64,000 bases of DNA from Qingrenia yutianensis (GCF_014385105.1 NZ_JACRTE010000008.1:15139-79138); one strand, 5' to 3'. Positions 16,601 to 25,204 are shown, counted from the stretch's first letter. The notes: generated by a model not told the origin, from the sequence alone. Numbers and translations: made by a program.

Positions 16601-18948
16601 TGAATATTCCGATCACCGACAGTATAATGCGCATTGATACAAACAGAGATAATTTTAATATGCAGGATATTGAAAACCGCCGCTTTATGTTCAATCCGAA
16701 AACGGCAACGCTGATTTTAGGTTATCAGTACAAAAACGGCGAGCTTGTTTCATCACACGCGGGCGAATACGCAAGCGCAGGCACAGGCGAGCCGTTTGAC
16801 GATTTTGTTCGCGGCTGGATAGGCACAAGCAAGGAATATACGGACGGGGTAATTCATTTTGCCCCGTCTGTTTCCGAAAAAAATATCACGCTTTTTGAAA
16901 AGGCGTTTGATACGCTTGAAATGTTTAAGAATAACGGAGCAAGAAAAAATACGGTTGTTCGTGGACTCGGCAGAGCTTGGGAGCAGCCTTTTTCAGATTT
17001 GATAAAGGAGGTCGATTTAATGGCAGAAAATATTTCATCGGTAACGCCCATTGAATTTACAGGCAAATCTCAAAAAGAGAAAGTTAAGGAAATTACCGAC
17101 AAATTGGAGCAAGGCATTAAGGACTTGTTTAACAGCGACAGATACAAGGAGTATTTGTCGGCAATGTCAAAATTCCATAATTACAGCTTTCGGAATACAA
17201 TATTGATTTTAATGCAGAAGCTGGACGCTTCGTACATAGCCGGTTTTAACACTTGGAAAAATGAATTTAAGCGTGCGGTCAGAAAGGGCGAAAAGGGTAT
17301 CAAAATTCTTGCCCCTGCTCCGTACAAAAAAGAAATTGAGGAAACGGCACACGATAAAAACGGAAATCCGATATTGAACGCAGACGGCAGCAACAGAACA
17401 ACCACAAAAACAATCACCGTTCCGGCGTTTAAGATAACAACGGTATTTGACCTGTCGCAGACGGACGGAAAAGAGATCCCCACAATAGCGAATCAGCTTA
17501 CGGGCAATGTTGAGGACTACGAAAAGTTTTTCAAAGCGTTAAAGGAAATATCCCCCGTCCCCATTGAGCTTGAAAAGATAGACCGTGCGGCAAACGGATA
17601 TTATCACCTGACCGAAAAAAGAATTGCCGTGCGTAATGATTTGTCGGAAATGCAGACGATAAAAACCGCCATTCACGAAATCGCCCACGCAAAGCTGCAC
17701 GCACTTCCCGAAAAGGAAGAAAACGAGGTTATCGAGGACGACAGACCGGATAACCGCACCCGTGAAGTGCAGGCGGAAAGCGTTGCATATACCGTATGTC
17801 AGCATTTCGGAATTGACACTTCCGACTACTCTTTCGGGTATGTGGCAGGCTGGAGCAGCGGCAAGGAAACGGAGGAATTAAAGGCGTCGCTTGAAGTGAT
17901 ACGCACTACTGCGGACGAAATGATTACGGATATATCCGAAAAATTAAAGGAGCTTGAAAAGGAAAAATCCGTTGACTTAAATTCCGATATTTCCGCTTGG
18001 TACGCTGCGGAATTTTCGGACGACGAGATGAAAGATGAAATCTACACGGGTGTTTCTTTTCAAAAGCTGTATGATATGTTATCCTCTAATGATTTATATA
18101 GTATTATCGGAATTGACGATACAGTAGTCAGAGAACGGTGTTTTTCAAAACTTGCCGAGCTTATGCAGGTTGATTATTCGGTTATTTATGAAAAGTGGCT
18201 TAATGCGGAAATTCCCGATATGTTAAATCCCACAAAACAGCCGGTAGTTACAATTTTGTGGTCGGAAAGTCCGCATTTTGAAACGGGACAGAAAATGCCG
18301 CTTAACAAGGCTGATAAACTTTTTACATATCTTGACGAAAGCTATCCCGAAAATCAAGGCTACGATAAAACAAAATTCCGCATTGATTATATGTATAACG
18401 GCATGCGTGATAATTATATAGGCAGATACGATATAGGCGACCGAGAAAATGGGCTTATCAATCATATAGAAAATCATTTTAAGGGAAGTCTTACGCCGGA
18501 GTATTTGGAATCTGTACGGCAGGCAACAGGACAAAAGGGCGTCGATGAAGTGACGGACAGTGCAAATACGGCATTAAACCTTTTCGTTCCGTATCTGCGT
18601 CTGCATATCAGTATGTCTGAAATTGAGGAAACGGCAAATATGGCATTGAAAGATAAAACCGTTCCCGAAACGGATAAGGCGTATTACAGCGCAATGTGTG
18701 ATTATGTTCACAACAGCAGAGTAACTTTGAATACTTCTCTCGGTGAGGTTAAATTGCCGGAGCCGCCGCAAAAAGAGGATTTTATCGGTACACCTACTAT
18801 GGCAGAATCAGAGCAGAAAGCAAAGACGGCGCAGAAAACGGAAAAAAAGCCCTCAATCCGCAAGCAGCTTAATGAAGAAAAGGCTAAAACTGAAAAAGCG
18901 CCGAAAAAGCCGGCAAAATCAAGGAAAAAGGAGGATATATCACTATGA
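16600..18948 (+). CDS. ArdC-like antirestriction protein with zincin metallopeptidase domain
   Basis: A 782-residue multidomain protein. An N-terminal domain (about 1-130) is followed by an ArdC/LtrC-like ssDNA-binding region (FHNYSFRNTILI, FNTWKNEFKRAVRKGEKGIKILAPAP, split here) and a zincin with HEIAHAKLHA (His359 and His363) plus a downstream Glu-rich VQAESVAYTVCQHFG. C-terminal parts resemble large polyvalent-protein-associated domains of ICEs. ArdC proteins protect incoming DNA and some are moved with it into recipients. The tail is KKPSIRKQLNEEKA (bases 18849-18890). ATG 16600 is favoured over 16591 by spacing from AGAGAGGA. Confidence 0.85.
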   Translation: MNIPITDSIMRIDTNRDNFNMQDIENRRFMFNPKTATLILGYQYKNGELVSSHAGEYASAGTGEPFDDFVRGWIGTSKEYTDGVIHFAPSVSEKNITLFEKAFDTLEMFKNNGARKNTVVRGLGRAWEQPFSDLIKEVDLMAENISSVTPIEFTGKSQKEKVKEITDKLEQGIKDLFNSDRYKEYLSAMSKFHNYSFRNTILILMQKLDASYIAGFNTWKNEFKRAVRKGEKGIKILAPAPYKKEIEETAHDKNGNPILNADGSNRTTTKTITVPAFKITTVFDLSQTDGKEIPTIANQLTGNVEDYEKFFKALKEISPVPIELEKIDRAANGYYHLTEKRIAVRNDLSEMQTIKTAIHEIAHAKLHALPEKEENEVIEDDRPDNRTREVQAESVAYTVCQHFGIDTSDYSFGYVAGWSSGKETEELKASLEVIRTTADEMITDISEKLKELEKEKSVDLNSDISAWYAAEFSDDEMKDEIYTGVSFQKLYDMLSSNDLYSIIGIDDTVVRERCFSKLAELMQVDYSVIYEKWLNAEIPDMLNPTKQPVVTILWSESPHFETGQKMPLNKADKLFTYLDESYPENQGYDKTKFRIDYMYNGMRDNYIGRYDIGDRENGLINHIENHFKGSLTPEYLESVRQATGQKGVDEVTDSANTALNLFVPYLRLHISMSEIEETANMALKDKTVPETDKAYYSAMCDYVHNSRVTLNTSLGEVKLPEPPQKEDFIGTPTMAESEQKAKTAQKTEKKPSIRKQLNEEKAKTEKAPKKPAKSRKKEDISL

Positions 18949-19136
18949 CACAATTTTCGGACGAAGAAAAAAGCATAATCGGAATGTATAATACCGCTGA
19001 CCGTGTGTGGCTTATCGTTAAAATCAAAGAAGCAATTCCGTATATTGAGGACACTGATTTGAAAGATACGGCGGCAGATATTGTTTCAAAATTGGTCGGT
19101 ATGACCGATAAAGAGTTTGCGGATTTGGAGGTGTGA
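18945..19136 (+). CDS. TTRAP-like small protein (transposon-transfer assisting family)
   Basis: A 63-residue acidic protein: SDEEKSIIGMYNTADR, then IPYIEDTDLKDTAADIVSKL and GMTDKEFADLEV. This is the pattern of the small transposon-transfer assisting family found in Tn1549-like elements. The mechanism is unknown. ATG overlaps the ArdC-like stop (ATGA), placing it in the same operon. Confidence 0.8.
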   Translation: MTQFSDEEKSIIGMYNTADRVWLIVKIKEAIPYIEDTDLKDTAADIVSKLVGMTDKEFADLEV

Positions 19137-19138
19137 TG

Positions 19139-20851
19139 ATGGCGGAATTTTATTTTACGGCGGCAATCGCAAACGGCTACGAATACAGGAATACGCCGGA
19201 TAATTACCGGCATTTTTTAATGGAATTACCCGTAAACAAAGAGGAACTGACATATATTTTTAAGGAAATCGGGCTTGAGCTTGACGCAAAGCCCGGTGAG
19301 TATATTTTTGAAATTGCGGATTTTTATTTACCCGGTGTCAATGCAAAAAGACTGTTCAAGGAAACCGAAAACATTGACGAGCTTAATTACTTGGCGGATA
19401 TTTTATCTAATCTTGACGACAACAAATATCAGGTGTTTACAGCTGCGGTCGGGGCGCAGGAGCATACAAGGAGCGCTGCCGACCTTATAAACCTTGCCTT
19501 GAATACAGAGTGTTACAGCTTTATTCCCGATATATCCGACTATGACGACTACGGCAGATACAAGGCTGAAGAAAGCGGAATAAAAATCGGCGAGCTTGGC
19601 GATTTGGAGGACTTTGTGAACTTTTGGGACTATGGCGAATGGTGCAAAAAAGACAACAAAGCCGTATTTCTTGACAGCTACGGAGTTTTGGAAAAGGGCT
19701 GTGCGGAATTTACCGAAAAATACAACGGCGACTTAAATACAATTCCGAAAGAATATTCCATAACAACAGACGCATTATCGGAAATCGAAATTGAGGATTC
19801 TATGGGGCTGGCTGTTCGGATTGACGAGTATTTAAGGGCAAATCACCTCGACTATGACCGTGTGTATTCTGAAATTATTGAAATGCAGCAGGACTTGTCG
19901 GACAATATTCTGCACGGTAAAACTCACAGATTAAAACAGGTTTTTAATGAAATGGGCTTGACCTCTGCCGATGAGCCGTATAAGAGCCTGTGCGAATTTG
20001 AGAAAAACTATCCGAAAAGGCTTTTTATGATATATCAGCTCAAAGATGACGACAGCACAAGAGGACTGCGCTTTGAGAGCTTGGAGCAGATTAAAAAAGA
20101 TAAGCAGCTGCCCGTTATCGAAAACTATGAGCTTATTTATTCCGCACAAATGAAAGCCGATACAACATTGGAAAGCATTTTCACGGAATTTAACACAAAC
20201 CGCCCTTATGATTTTTACGGGCACAGTTTAAGCGTTTCGGATATTGTTGTATTGTCCGATAAGGGAAAAAATAACGCCTATTACTGCGATAAAGCAGGCT
20301 GGGAAAAGGTCGATAAATTTTTCGATTATGTTCACACACGCTCGGCGGCGATAAGCAATTACAAGGGTATGACGGCATTTGTCGGTTATGATAATAAGCT
20401 GTATTTGGGTAAAAGCGAAAAATATCTTTTCGGCGATAACGGCTTTGCATACTATGATAACAGCGATAAATCGCTCACCTACATAACGGATAATTTAACG
20501 CTTTACCCGTTCCTGTACGGAAGCGGCTGGGTATGCAGTCAGCAGGAAATGCTCGATAACGGCAGCTTTACAAAAGAAATTTATGCAGAGTTTGACAGAC
20601 TGCAAAAGGGTGTATTATCTCAATTTGAACAGATAAGAGAAATACGATTTGCGGATAAGCCCTTTAATTATCTTGAAACGGCTGAAAAGCAGACAGAGCA
20701 AAATTATAATAAAATCGACGGCATTATCAATAATGAGCCGTCGGAGGATAGCAAAAAGCCCTCTATCAAGCAGCAGTTAAATCAAGCGAAAAAGGAGCAA
20801 GGCGAACGAGAGGACAAAAAACCGCCCTCGCACAAGCCGCCGGAGCTATGA
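19139..20851 (+). CDS. ArdA-like/YodL domain ICE protein
   Basis: A 570-residue acidic protein. The N-terminal third has ArdA-like traits (NIDELNYLADILSNLDD, SYGVLEKGCAEF). Residues about 300-400 match the YodL domain (RLFMIYQLKDDDSTRGLRF, ENYELIYSAQM, RPYDFYGHSLSVSDIVVL). Near the C terminus NYNKIDGIINNEPS is the DUF4316-like motif, and the tail KKPSIKQQLNQAKK (bases 20755-20795) is shared with four other ICE proteins. It is probably an antirestriction or early-establishment factor. ATG 19139 is preferred to 19136 for spacing from GGAGGTG (19127-19133). Confidence 0.75.
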   Translation: MAEFYFTAAIANGYEYRNTPDNYRHFLMELPVNKEELTYIFKEIGLELDAKPGEYIFEIADFYLPGVNAKRLFKETENIDELNYLADILSNLDDNKYQVFTAAVGAQEHTRSAADLINLALNTECYSFIPDISDYDDYGRYKAEESGIKIGELGDLEDFVNFWDYGEWCKKDNKAVFLDSYGVLEKGCAEFTEKYNGDLNTIPKEYSITTDALSEIEIEDSMGLAVRIDEYLRANHLDYDRVYSEIIEMQQDLSDNILHGKTHRLKQVFNEMGLTSADEPYKSLCEFEKNYPKRLFMIYQLKDDDSTRGLRFESLEQIKKDKQLPVIENYELIYSAQMKADTTLESIFTEFNTNRPYDFYGHSLSVSDIVVLSDKGKNNAYYCDKAGWEKVDKFFDYVHTRSAAISNYKGMTAFVGYDNKLYLGKSEKYLFGDNGFAYYDNSDKSLTYITDNLTLYPFLYGSGWVCSQQEMLDNGSFTKEIYAEFDRLQKGVLSQFEQIREIRFADKPFNYLETAEKQTEQNYNKIDGIINNEPSEDSKKPSIKQQLNQAKKEQGEREDKKPPSHKPPEL

Positions 20852-21219
20852 ACGACAGAATAGACCTTACTCCGAAACAAAGCAGAAAGGTAAACGCCCT
20901 TATAAAACGGCTATGCTGTAATTATGATAACGGAAATTGCATAAGGCTTGACGACGGCGATCCGTGCGTGTGCGTTCAATGTATTACTTATTCGCATATT
21001 ATCTGTAAATGGTTTAGAATTGCCGTACTTCCGGCAGATAAGGATTTGTATATTGAGCTTGCAAGACCGAAAAATTCAAAAAACTGCGTTGTCTGCGGCA
21101 AAGGCTTTGTTTCAAAGGGAAACAGAGCAAAATACTGTTCCGTATGCAAAATATATGTACGGCGCAGAAAACAGGTGCAGTATCAGCAAAGGTACAAGAG
21201 AAACAAGGGTAAAGATTGA
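20848..21219 (+). CDS. Cysteine-rich VLP domain protein
   Basis: A 123-residue basic protein with two cysteine groups: CCNYDNGNCIRLDDGDPCVC with CITYSHIICKWF, and CVVCGKGFVSKGNRAKYC with CSVCK. This is the Cys-rich VLP family of ICE proteins, probably zinc-binding and nucleic-acid-binding. The Arg/Lys-rich end (RRRKQVQYQQRYKRNKGK) supports contact with nucleic acid. ATG overlaps the preceding stop (ATGA). It is the last gene of the long plus-strand transfer operon. Confidence 0.85.
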   Translation: MNDRIDLTPKQSRKVNALIKRLCCNYDNGNCIRLDDGDPCVCVQCITYSHIICKWFRIAVLPADKDLYIELARPKNSKNCVVCGKGFVSKGNRAKYCSVCKIYVRRRKQVQYQQRYKRNKGKD

Positions 21220-21326
21220 GCAAATAGGGCTTATGAAATGCCGTAAAATAAGGGATTTTAACCGTGAAAAATACAAGGGTAATACAATTTCCCTTGTACC
21301 CTTAAAAACAGACCTCTATTTGCTCA
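21217..21326 (+). repeat. Nested inverted repeat after the VLP gene
   Basis: An outer 11-bp perfect inverted repeat, TGAGCAAATAG (21217-21227) and CTATTTGCTCA (21316-21326), encloses an inner 8-bp repeat, TACAAGGG (21272-21279) and CCCTTGTA (21291-21298). The outer arm begins with the VLP stop codon. It could be an RNA structure at the operon end or a DNA site. Confidence 0.55.
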
Positions 21327-21342
21327 ATCCAAAACACAAAAA

Positions 21343-21396
21343 TACCGTGATATATTCTATCGAAAACGATAGGTGTATCACGGTTTATTTTTTTGT
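21343..21396. terminator. Bidirectional terminator, copy 1
   Basis: ACCGTGATA (21344-21352) pairs with TATCACGGT (21376-21384), with inner pairs CTATCG/CGATAG; T-tracts lie on both sides (TTTATTTTTTTT to the right, ATTTTT when read leftward). It lies between convergent genes. A near-identical hairpin is at 22431-22483. Confidence 0.8.
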
Positions 21397-21897
21397 GTTG
21401 ATTACCACGCATTTTTTGACAGCGTATTCGTATGCAAGTTTTGTACCGCTTTGCGGCTGATATTCTATTAAATCTTTACGGCTGTGTTTCCGCTTGGGCG
21501 GTACATAGTTTTCATCATAGAACACAATACAATATTTGCTTTTGTTTATCATTTCATAGTTTCGCTCTATATATGCGGCTTTTCCGGCGTCTATCATTTT
21601 TTCGGGATAGTATGTATCTTCAAAGCGTTCCAAAAGATAGTTTCGGTAAGAATCGTCTATGTACGGAAATTCAGCGCGCACATATATTCTTTTTATATGC
21701 GGATATTTTTCTTTCAGCTCCGTAACGATACTGTGGCATAAATCGTCAAAGCGGCTTTTGCTCCCGAACAAAAAAATATCGACGCCGTGCGTTGTGATTA
21801 AATCCTCAACAGCGTCATAAACAGCTTTTTTCAGTTCGTTTGTTTCTTTAATTTTCCTGTGCCCGAAAAAGCAGCAGCAATGTAATTTATCATTCAT
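21385..21897 (-). CDS. SLOG-like (DUF1273-type) putative nucleotide-binding protein
   Basis: A 170-residue protein with a Rossmann-like start (LHCCCFFGHRKI) followed by helical and strand segments (VDIFLFGSKSRFDDLCHSIV, KRIYVRAEFP) and a C-terminal SGTKLAYEYAVKK. This is the pattern of the SLOG superfamily (DprA/LOG-related), thought to bind nucleotide-like ligands. ATG at 21897 is preferred over 21906 because AAAGGA then has normal spacing. It is divergent from the XRE gene, and the two are bracketed by twin terminators. The stop lies within the tail of the first terminator. Confidence 0.7.
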   Translation of the reverse strand: MNDKLHCCCFFGHRKIKETNELKKAVYDAVEDLITTHGVDIFLFGSKSRFDDLCHSIVTELKEKYPHIKRIYVRAEFPYIDDSYRNYLLERFEDTYYPEKMIDAGKAAYIERNYEMINKSKYCIVFYDENYVPPKRKHSRKDLIEYQPQSGTKLAYEYAVKKCVVINTKK

Positions 21898-22071
21898 TAT
21901 ATCCATTCCTTTTGGTATGTACTTTTAGCATTATACCATTTTCCGCCCTTTAAGTCAAGTCAGAGGTTTAGTATTCATTATTACGGCACATTCTAAAATA
22001 AAGGTATTGAGTTTATAATAAATACTGTAAGCATTATTTTTTTAGATTTGCGATATGATAGGAGTGGTTGA

Positions 22072-22416
22072 ATGAATAAATTTGATAAAAACAATGCTGA
22101 AATCGGCGAAAGAATAAAGGAAGTCAGATTAAAAAGAGGTATGACGCAGGAAACGCTGTCAGAGAAAGCCGGTGTTTGCAATCCCCAGCAGATAAGCAAT
22201 ATCGAAAGAGGTTTGTCGGGTATGTCTATTGCAAAGTTTAAGGATATTTGCACGGCACTTGACATTGACGCCGACTATATTCTTTTCGGTGTATCAACTC
22301 ATAATGTTGAAACGATACTGAATAAGTACATTAAAGAAATGACAAACGAGCAGGCAACAAACCTTTTGGAAATGGTTAAGGCTTATGCAAAGACCTGCGG
22401 AATCGAGGAAAAGTGA
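22072..22416 (+). CDS. XRE-family helix-turn-helix regulator
   Basis: A 114-residue DNA-binding protein. The HTH (residues 11-65) reads IGERIKEVRLKRGMTQETLSEKAGV, then QQISNIERGLSGMSIAKFKDICTALDIDADYIL; a helical C-terminal part (residues 75-110) may allow dimerisation. AGGAGTGG precedes the ATG. It is divergent from the SLOG gene over a 174-base spacer, so it may regulate both. Transfer genes elsewhere in the ICE are other candidate targets. Confidence 0.88.
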   Translation: MNKFDKNNAEIGERIKEVRLKRGMTQETLSEKAGVCNPQQISNIERGLSGMSIAKFKDICTALDIDADYILFGVSTHNVETILNKYIKEMTNEQATNLLEMVKAYAKTCGIEEK

Positions 22417-22430
22417 ATATTGCTATAAAA

Positions 22431-22483
22431 ATACCGTGATACATTCTATCTTAAACGATAGGCGTATCACGGTTTATTTTTTT
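22431..22483. terminator. Bidirectional terminator, copy 2
   Basis: ACCGTGATA (22433-22441) pairs with TATCACGGT (22465-22473), followed by TTTATTTTTTT. It differs from copy 1 at only a few loop and stem positions. It separates the XRE gene from the convergent membrane-protein gene. Confidence 0.8.
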
Positions 22484-22811
22484 ATGCGGTTATCAGCTTA
22501 ACAGCCGTGTACGGCACATAGCAGACGGCGACAAGCAATTTCCATATTAAGATTATGCCGCCGATTACGGTGCCTATTGCTATGTTGGCAGCAGTCATAA
22601 AAATGCCGACGCCCGGATTTCCGATAAAGACCGGCAGTGTGAACATAAACCGTATTCCGAAAGGTATTCCGCAAAGCATTAAAAGATACATATAATTGAC
22701 CGATCCGTTTGCTATGCAAAGCCCGGCGAACAGGTTATACAAAAGTATGGCGGTTATTATCGGAGCTATGCTCTTTTTGATAAACCGTATTAAAATATCC
22801 GTTCTCGTCAT
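22482..22811 (-). CDS. Small membrane protein of the mobilisation region
   Basis: A 109-residue protein with three or four membrane helices (about 14-32, 40-58, 66-84 and 88-105) and an N-terminal MTRTDILIRFIKKS. I think it belongs to the DUF6050-like group of ICE membrane proteins, but this is from memory. The start overlaps the stop of the secreted protein upstream by 4 bases. Function is unknown; a role at the transfer machine is possible. Confidence 0.6.
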   Translation of the reverse strand: MTRTDILIRFIKKSIAPIITAILLYNLFAGLCIANGSVNYMYLLMLCGIPFGIRFMFTLPVFIGNPGVGIFMTAANIAIGTVIGGIILIWKLLVAVCYVPYTAVKLITA

Positions 22812-23389
22812 TTTTGAACACTCCTTGTCTGCGCTTCTTTGAGCAGCTTTCTTGCCTGTGTAAACATTACGGTATCGGCGGCGGGAATATCTAAATATAT
22901 TCGGTCAATACCGATTTCCTCATTCGGAACATAGGTGGGATTTATTGTCTGATAGATTTTTGTGTATGCCTCTTTGAGTGCGGTATCATAATTTTTTGTG
23001 CCATTCTCAACCTCACATATCAAGTCTGACAAAAGAGTTTTTGCGGCCGCTTCCTTTTCCGCATAGTATTCAGGTCTTAAATAAACATCGCGGTAATATA
23101 TGAGTGCATTCCGTGCGACAGCGGCTAAATCAAGATAACCGTAACCGTTTGTGTTCCCGGCAAGCACGGCGTTAAATACTGCGTTATGAGCATTGCACCA
23201 AGCAGGCTGATAACCTAAACCGTTTTGCACCTCATCAAGAATCGGGCTAATCAGATTTTCCGTTATTGCAATGCTTTCAGCCGTTGCGTTTTCCGGCGCA
23301 CACTCGACCGGGATTTCTGCAGCGTATGCCGACTGTGTAATTGCGGCTAAAATTGCCGCTGCCGTTAAAAATGTTTTGATTTTCTTCAT
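22808..23389 (-). CDS. Secreted ICE protein of unknown function
   Basis: A 193-residue protein with a clear signal peptide (MKKIKTFLTAAAILAAITQSAYAA, cut near residue 23, shown here as its two halves KKIKTFLTAAAILA and ITQSAYAA). The mature part is helical, with DEVQNGLGYQPAWCNAH and YYRDVYLRPEYYAEKEAA. The only Cys residues are in PVECAP, AWCNA and LICEV. No enzymatic motif is seen. It is co-transcribed with the membrane protein downstream and follows the relaxase gene on the same strand. Confidence 0.65.
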   Translation of the reverse strand: MKKIKTFLTAAAILAAITQSAYAAEIPVECAPENATAESIAITENLISPILDEVQNGLGYQPAWCNAHNAVFNAVLAGNTNGYGYLDLAAVARNALIYYRDVYLRPEYYAEKEAAAKTLLSDLICEVENGTKNYDTALKEAYTKIYQTINPTYVPNEEIGIDRIYLDIPAADTVMFTQARKLLKEAQTRSVQK

Positions 23390-23482
23390 AAGGCTGTACC
23401 TCCTAAACCTTTTTAGTTATATTCATTATACCATATTACTTTTGCCGCGCCCAGCCCTATAAGGCTACATTTGCGCTACAAT

Positions 23483-24808
23483 TTATTTTTCGATTTCGGG
23501 ATTGCGTTCTCTCGGACGGTTAAGAAGCGTATCAACATTTGAACGGATAACCTCGATTTCGGCAGATTTTGATTTCAACTTTTTGTATTCCTCATACAGT
23601 TTCGCTTTCCGTTCCGACAGATCCCCGTTGTCCTTTATAAGAGTTTCAAGCGGCGGCGGATTTTTGCCTTTCAGATTTCTTTCGGCAGCCTCATATAAAA
23701 TCAGTTCTCTTTGGAATTTTCGTGTAAAGCCTTCTTTGTTTTTTACCTTTTGCAGTTTCAGATATATAGGTCGATACTGACGATATATTTCAAGCTGTTT
23801 TATCAGTATCGCATTTTTGCCGATAGCTTTTTCGACCGCCTTTATCTTTTGTGCCGTACTGTCAAAATCGGAATGTATTTTATTTGCGGCAGCTTCTAAA
23901 TCCTTATAGGTAGTCAGATTATTTTCGGTCAAGAAATTAAGTGTTCGGCTTGCCTGTTTCAGATTATATATTTTGCTCCAATGCTCATAGCCTTTGCTTT
24001 CCTGTGCCTTGATACAATTCTGAATGTCGATAATAAGGTTGATACGGCGGTTTTCTTTTTTCGGACGGTGTATAGCGTTCTTTGCAATGCATTCTTTTAT
24101 AGAATCCTCTGTATAATAACCGCCCAGAGTTTTGCCCCGTATAAACCGTTCTCGCCCTGCGGCTCGGAATGAAATATATTTACCTTGTTTTACTTCATAT
24201 CCGGCAATTTCCATACGCAGCAGAAAATCGGAATAGTCGAGCGACTTTCGGACAGCTCTGTCAATATCCGCTTTAAGCTGTGCCTTATAGCTTGTACCTT
24301 GTTTTGCCGCCGTATATTCGATATAGCTTTTGCCTTTATTCTCATTCTGCGGAATAACCGATAGCCCGTATTCCTTACAAAGACGGTCGCTTATTTTGCG
24401 TGTATCGTAATACCATTTTTTATTGATATGACTGTGTTTGTAATCAACAAAATTCACATCATTAAAAATGATATGGTTGTGAATATGCCCCCGGTCAATG
24501 TGCGTACTTAAAATGTATTCGTACTTGCCGCCCAGAATTTCATCAGCTAATTTTTTTCCGATTTCGTGAGCCTGTTCCGGCGTTGTTTCGCCCGGTGAAA
24601 ATGATTGTATAAAGTGTCTTGCAAGATGACTTTCTTTGCTGTTGTCCTTTGCTTTTTTTCTCGTCCATTCAAACTCAATATCGGCAGTTTCGGGTGTGCA
24701 GCCGTATGAGTCGATAAGCAGCGTTCCGTCGGTCTTTTCGGGATTGCAGATATACTGAATTGCTTTTTTTAGCGTAGAGTTGATAGGAGTGTTCTTTGTA
24801 ACCGCCAT
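23483..24808 (-). CDS. Relaxase (MobP-type mobilisation nuclease)
   Basis: A 441-residue relaxase that nicks oriT and stays bound to the 5' end. The N-terminal domain has MAVTKNTPINSTLKKAIQY with a likely catalytic Tyr19, a distal region (ARHFIQSFSPGETT) and the metal-binding HUH motif HIDRGHIHNHIIFN (near residue 130). The C-terminal half is a long helical, Lys-rich region. The start overlaps mobC by 40 bases, a common arrangement. It is on the opposite strand to the main transfer operon. Confidence 0.92.
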   Translation of the reverse strand: MAVTKNTPINSTLKKAIQYICNPEKTDGTLLIDSYGCTPETADIEFEWTRKKAKDNSKESHLARHFIQSFSPGETTPEQAHEIGKKLADEILGGKYEYILSTHIDRGHIHNHIIFNDVNFVDYKHSHINKKWYYDTRKISDRLCKEYGLSVIPQNENKGKSYIEYTAAKQGTSYKAQLKADIDRAVRKSLDYSDFLLRMEIAGYEVKQGKYISFRAAGRERFIRGKTLGGYYTEDSIKECIAKNAIHRPKKENRRINLIIDIQNCIKAQESKGYEHWSKIYNLKQASRTLNFLTENNLTTYKDLEAAANKIHSDFDSTAQKIKAVEKAIGKNAILIKQLEIYRQYRPIYLKLQKVKNKEGFTRKFQRELILYEAAERNLKGKNPPPLETLIKDNGDLSERKAKLYEEYKKLKSKSAEIEVIRSNVDTLLNRPRERNPEIEK

Positions 24809-25098
24809 ATATTCTGTAAATCCTCTTTTAATTCCTCAATATCGGTCATATACATGCTGCTTGTGGAATTAACACGCTTTGCAATCTGATTTATGTTTCT
24901 GCCGATCCTCTGCAATTCCTTATTCATAGCCTGAATGTCTTTCGTATCGGTGTATATGATATATCCGTCAATCGCCATTTTCCGCAAATATGCCCCGATT
25001 TGATTTGTCGGCACAAGCGACATTTTATGTTCAATCAGCTTTCGTTCCTCTGCCGTCACCCATATTTTCAGTTGTATATTTCTTTTCCTGTTTTTCAT
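24769..25098 (-). CDS. mobC: MobC-like relaxosome accessory protein
   Basis: A 109-residue basic protein with a ribbon-helix-helix-like N terminus (NRKRNIQLKIWVTAEERKLI) and the MobC signature LRKMAIDGYII and LQRIGRNINQIAKRVN. MobC proteins bind oriT and help the relaxase. The candidate oriT lies immediately upstream. GGAGG (on the minus strand, TTTTCATAAAAACCTCCGC read in reverse) precedes the ATG. Confidence 0.9.
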   Translation of the reverse strand: MKNRKRNIQLKIWVTAEERKLIEHKMSLVPTNQIGAYLRKMAIDGYIIYTDTKDIQAMNKELQRIGRNINQIAKRVNSTSSMYMTDIEELKEDLQNIWRLQRTLLSTLR

Positions 25099-25127
25099 AA
25101 AAACCTCCGCATTTTCAGATTAAAGGG

Positions 25128-25204
25128 TTTGGGAATATCCCAAAAATATTTTTACGGCAATTTTAGAGAAATGACCGCCGTAAAAATCGTGAGTGGGTAC
25201 TCAC
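25128..25204. other. Candidate oriT with three inverted repeats
   Basis: Upstream of mobC lie three inverted repeats in a row: TTTGGGA-ATA-TCCCAAA (25128-25144), TTTTTACGGC/GCCGTAAAAA (25149-25158 and 25177-25186) and GTGAGT-GGGT-ACTCAC (25189-25204). Stacked repeats next to mobC and relaxase genes are typical of oriT. The nick site cannot be placed from sequence alone; the CTCGCTTTGCTTGC stretch after 25204 is a guess. Confidence 0.6.
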
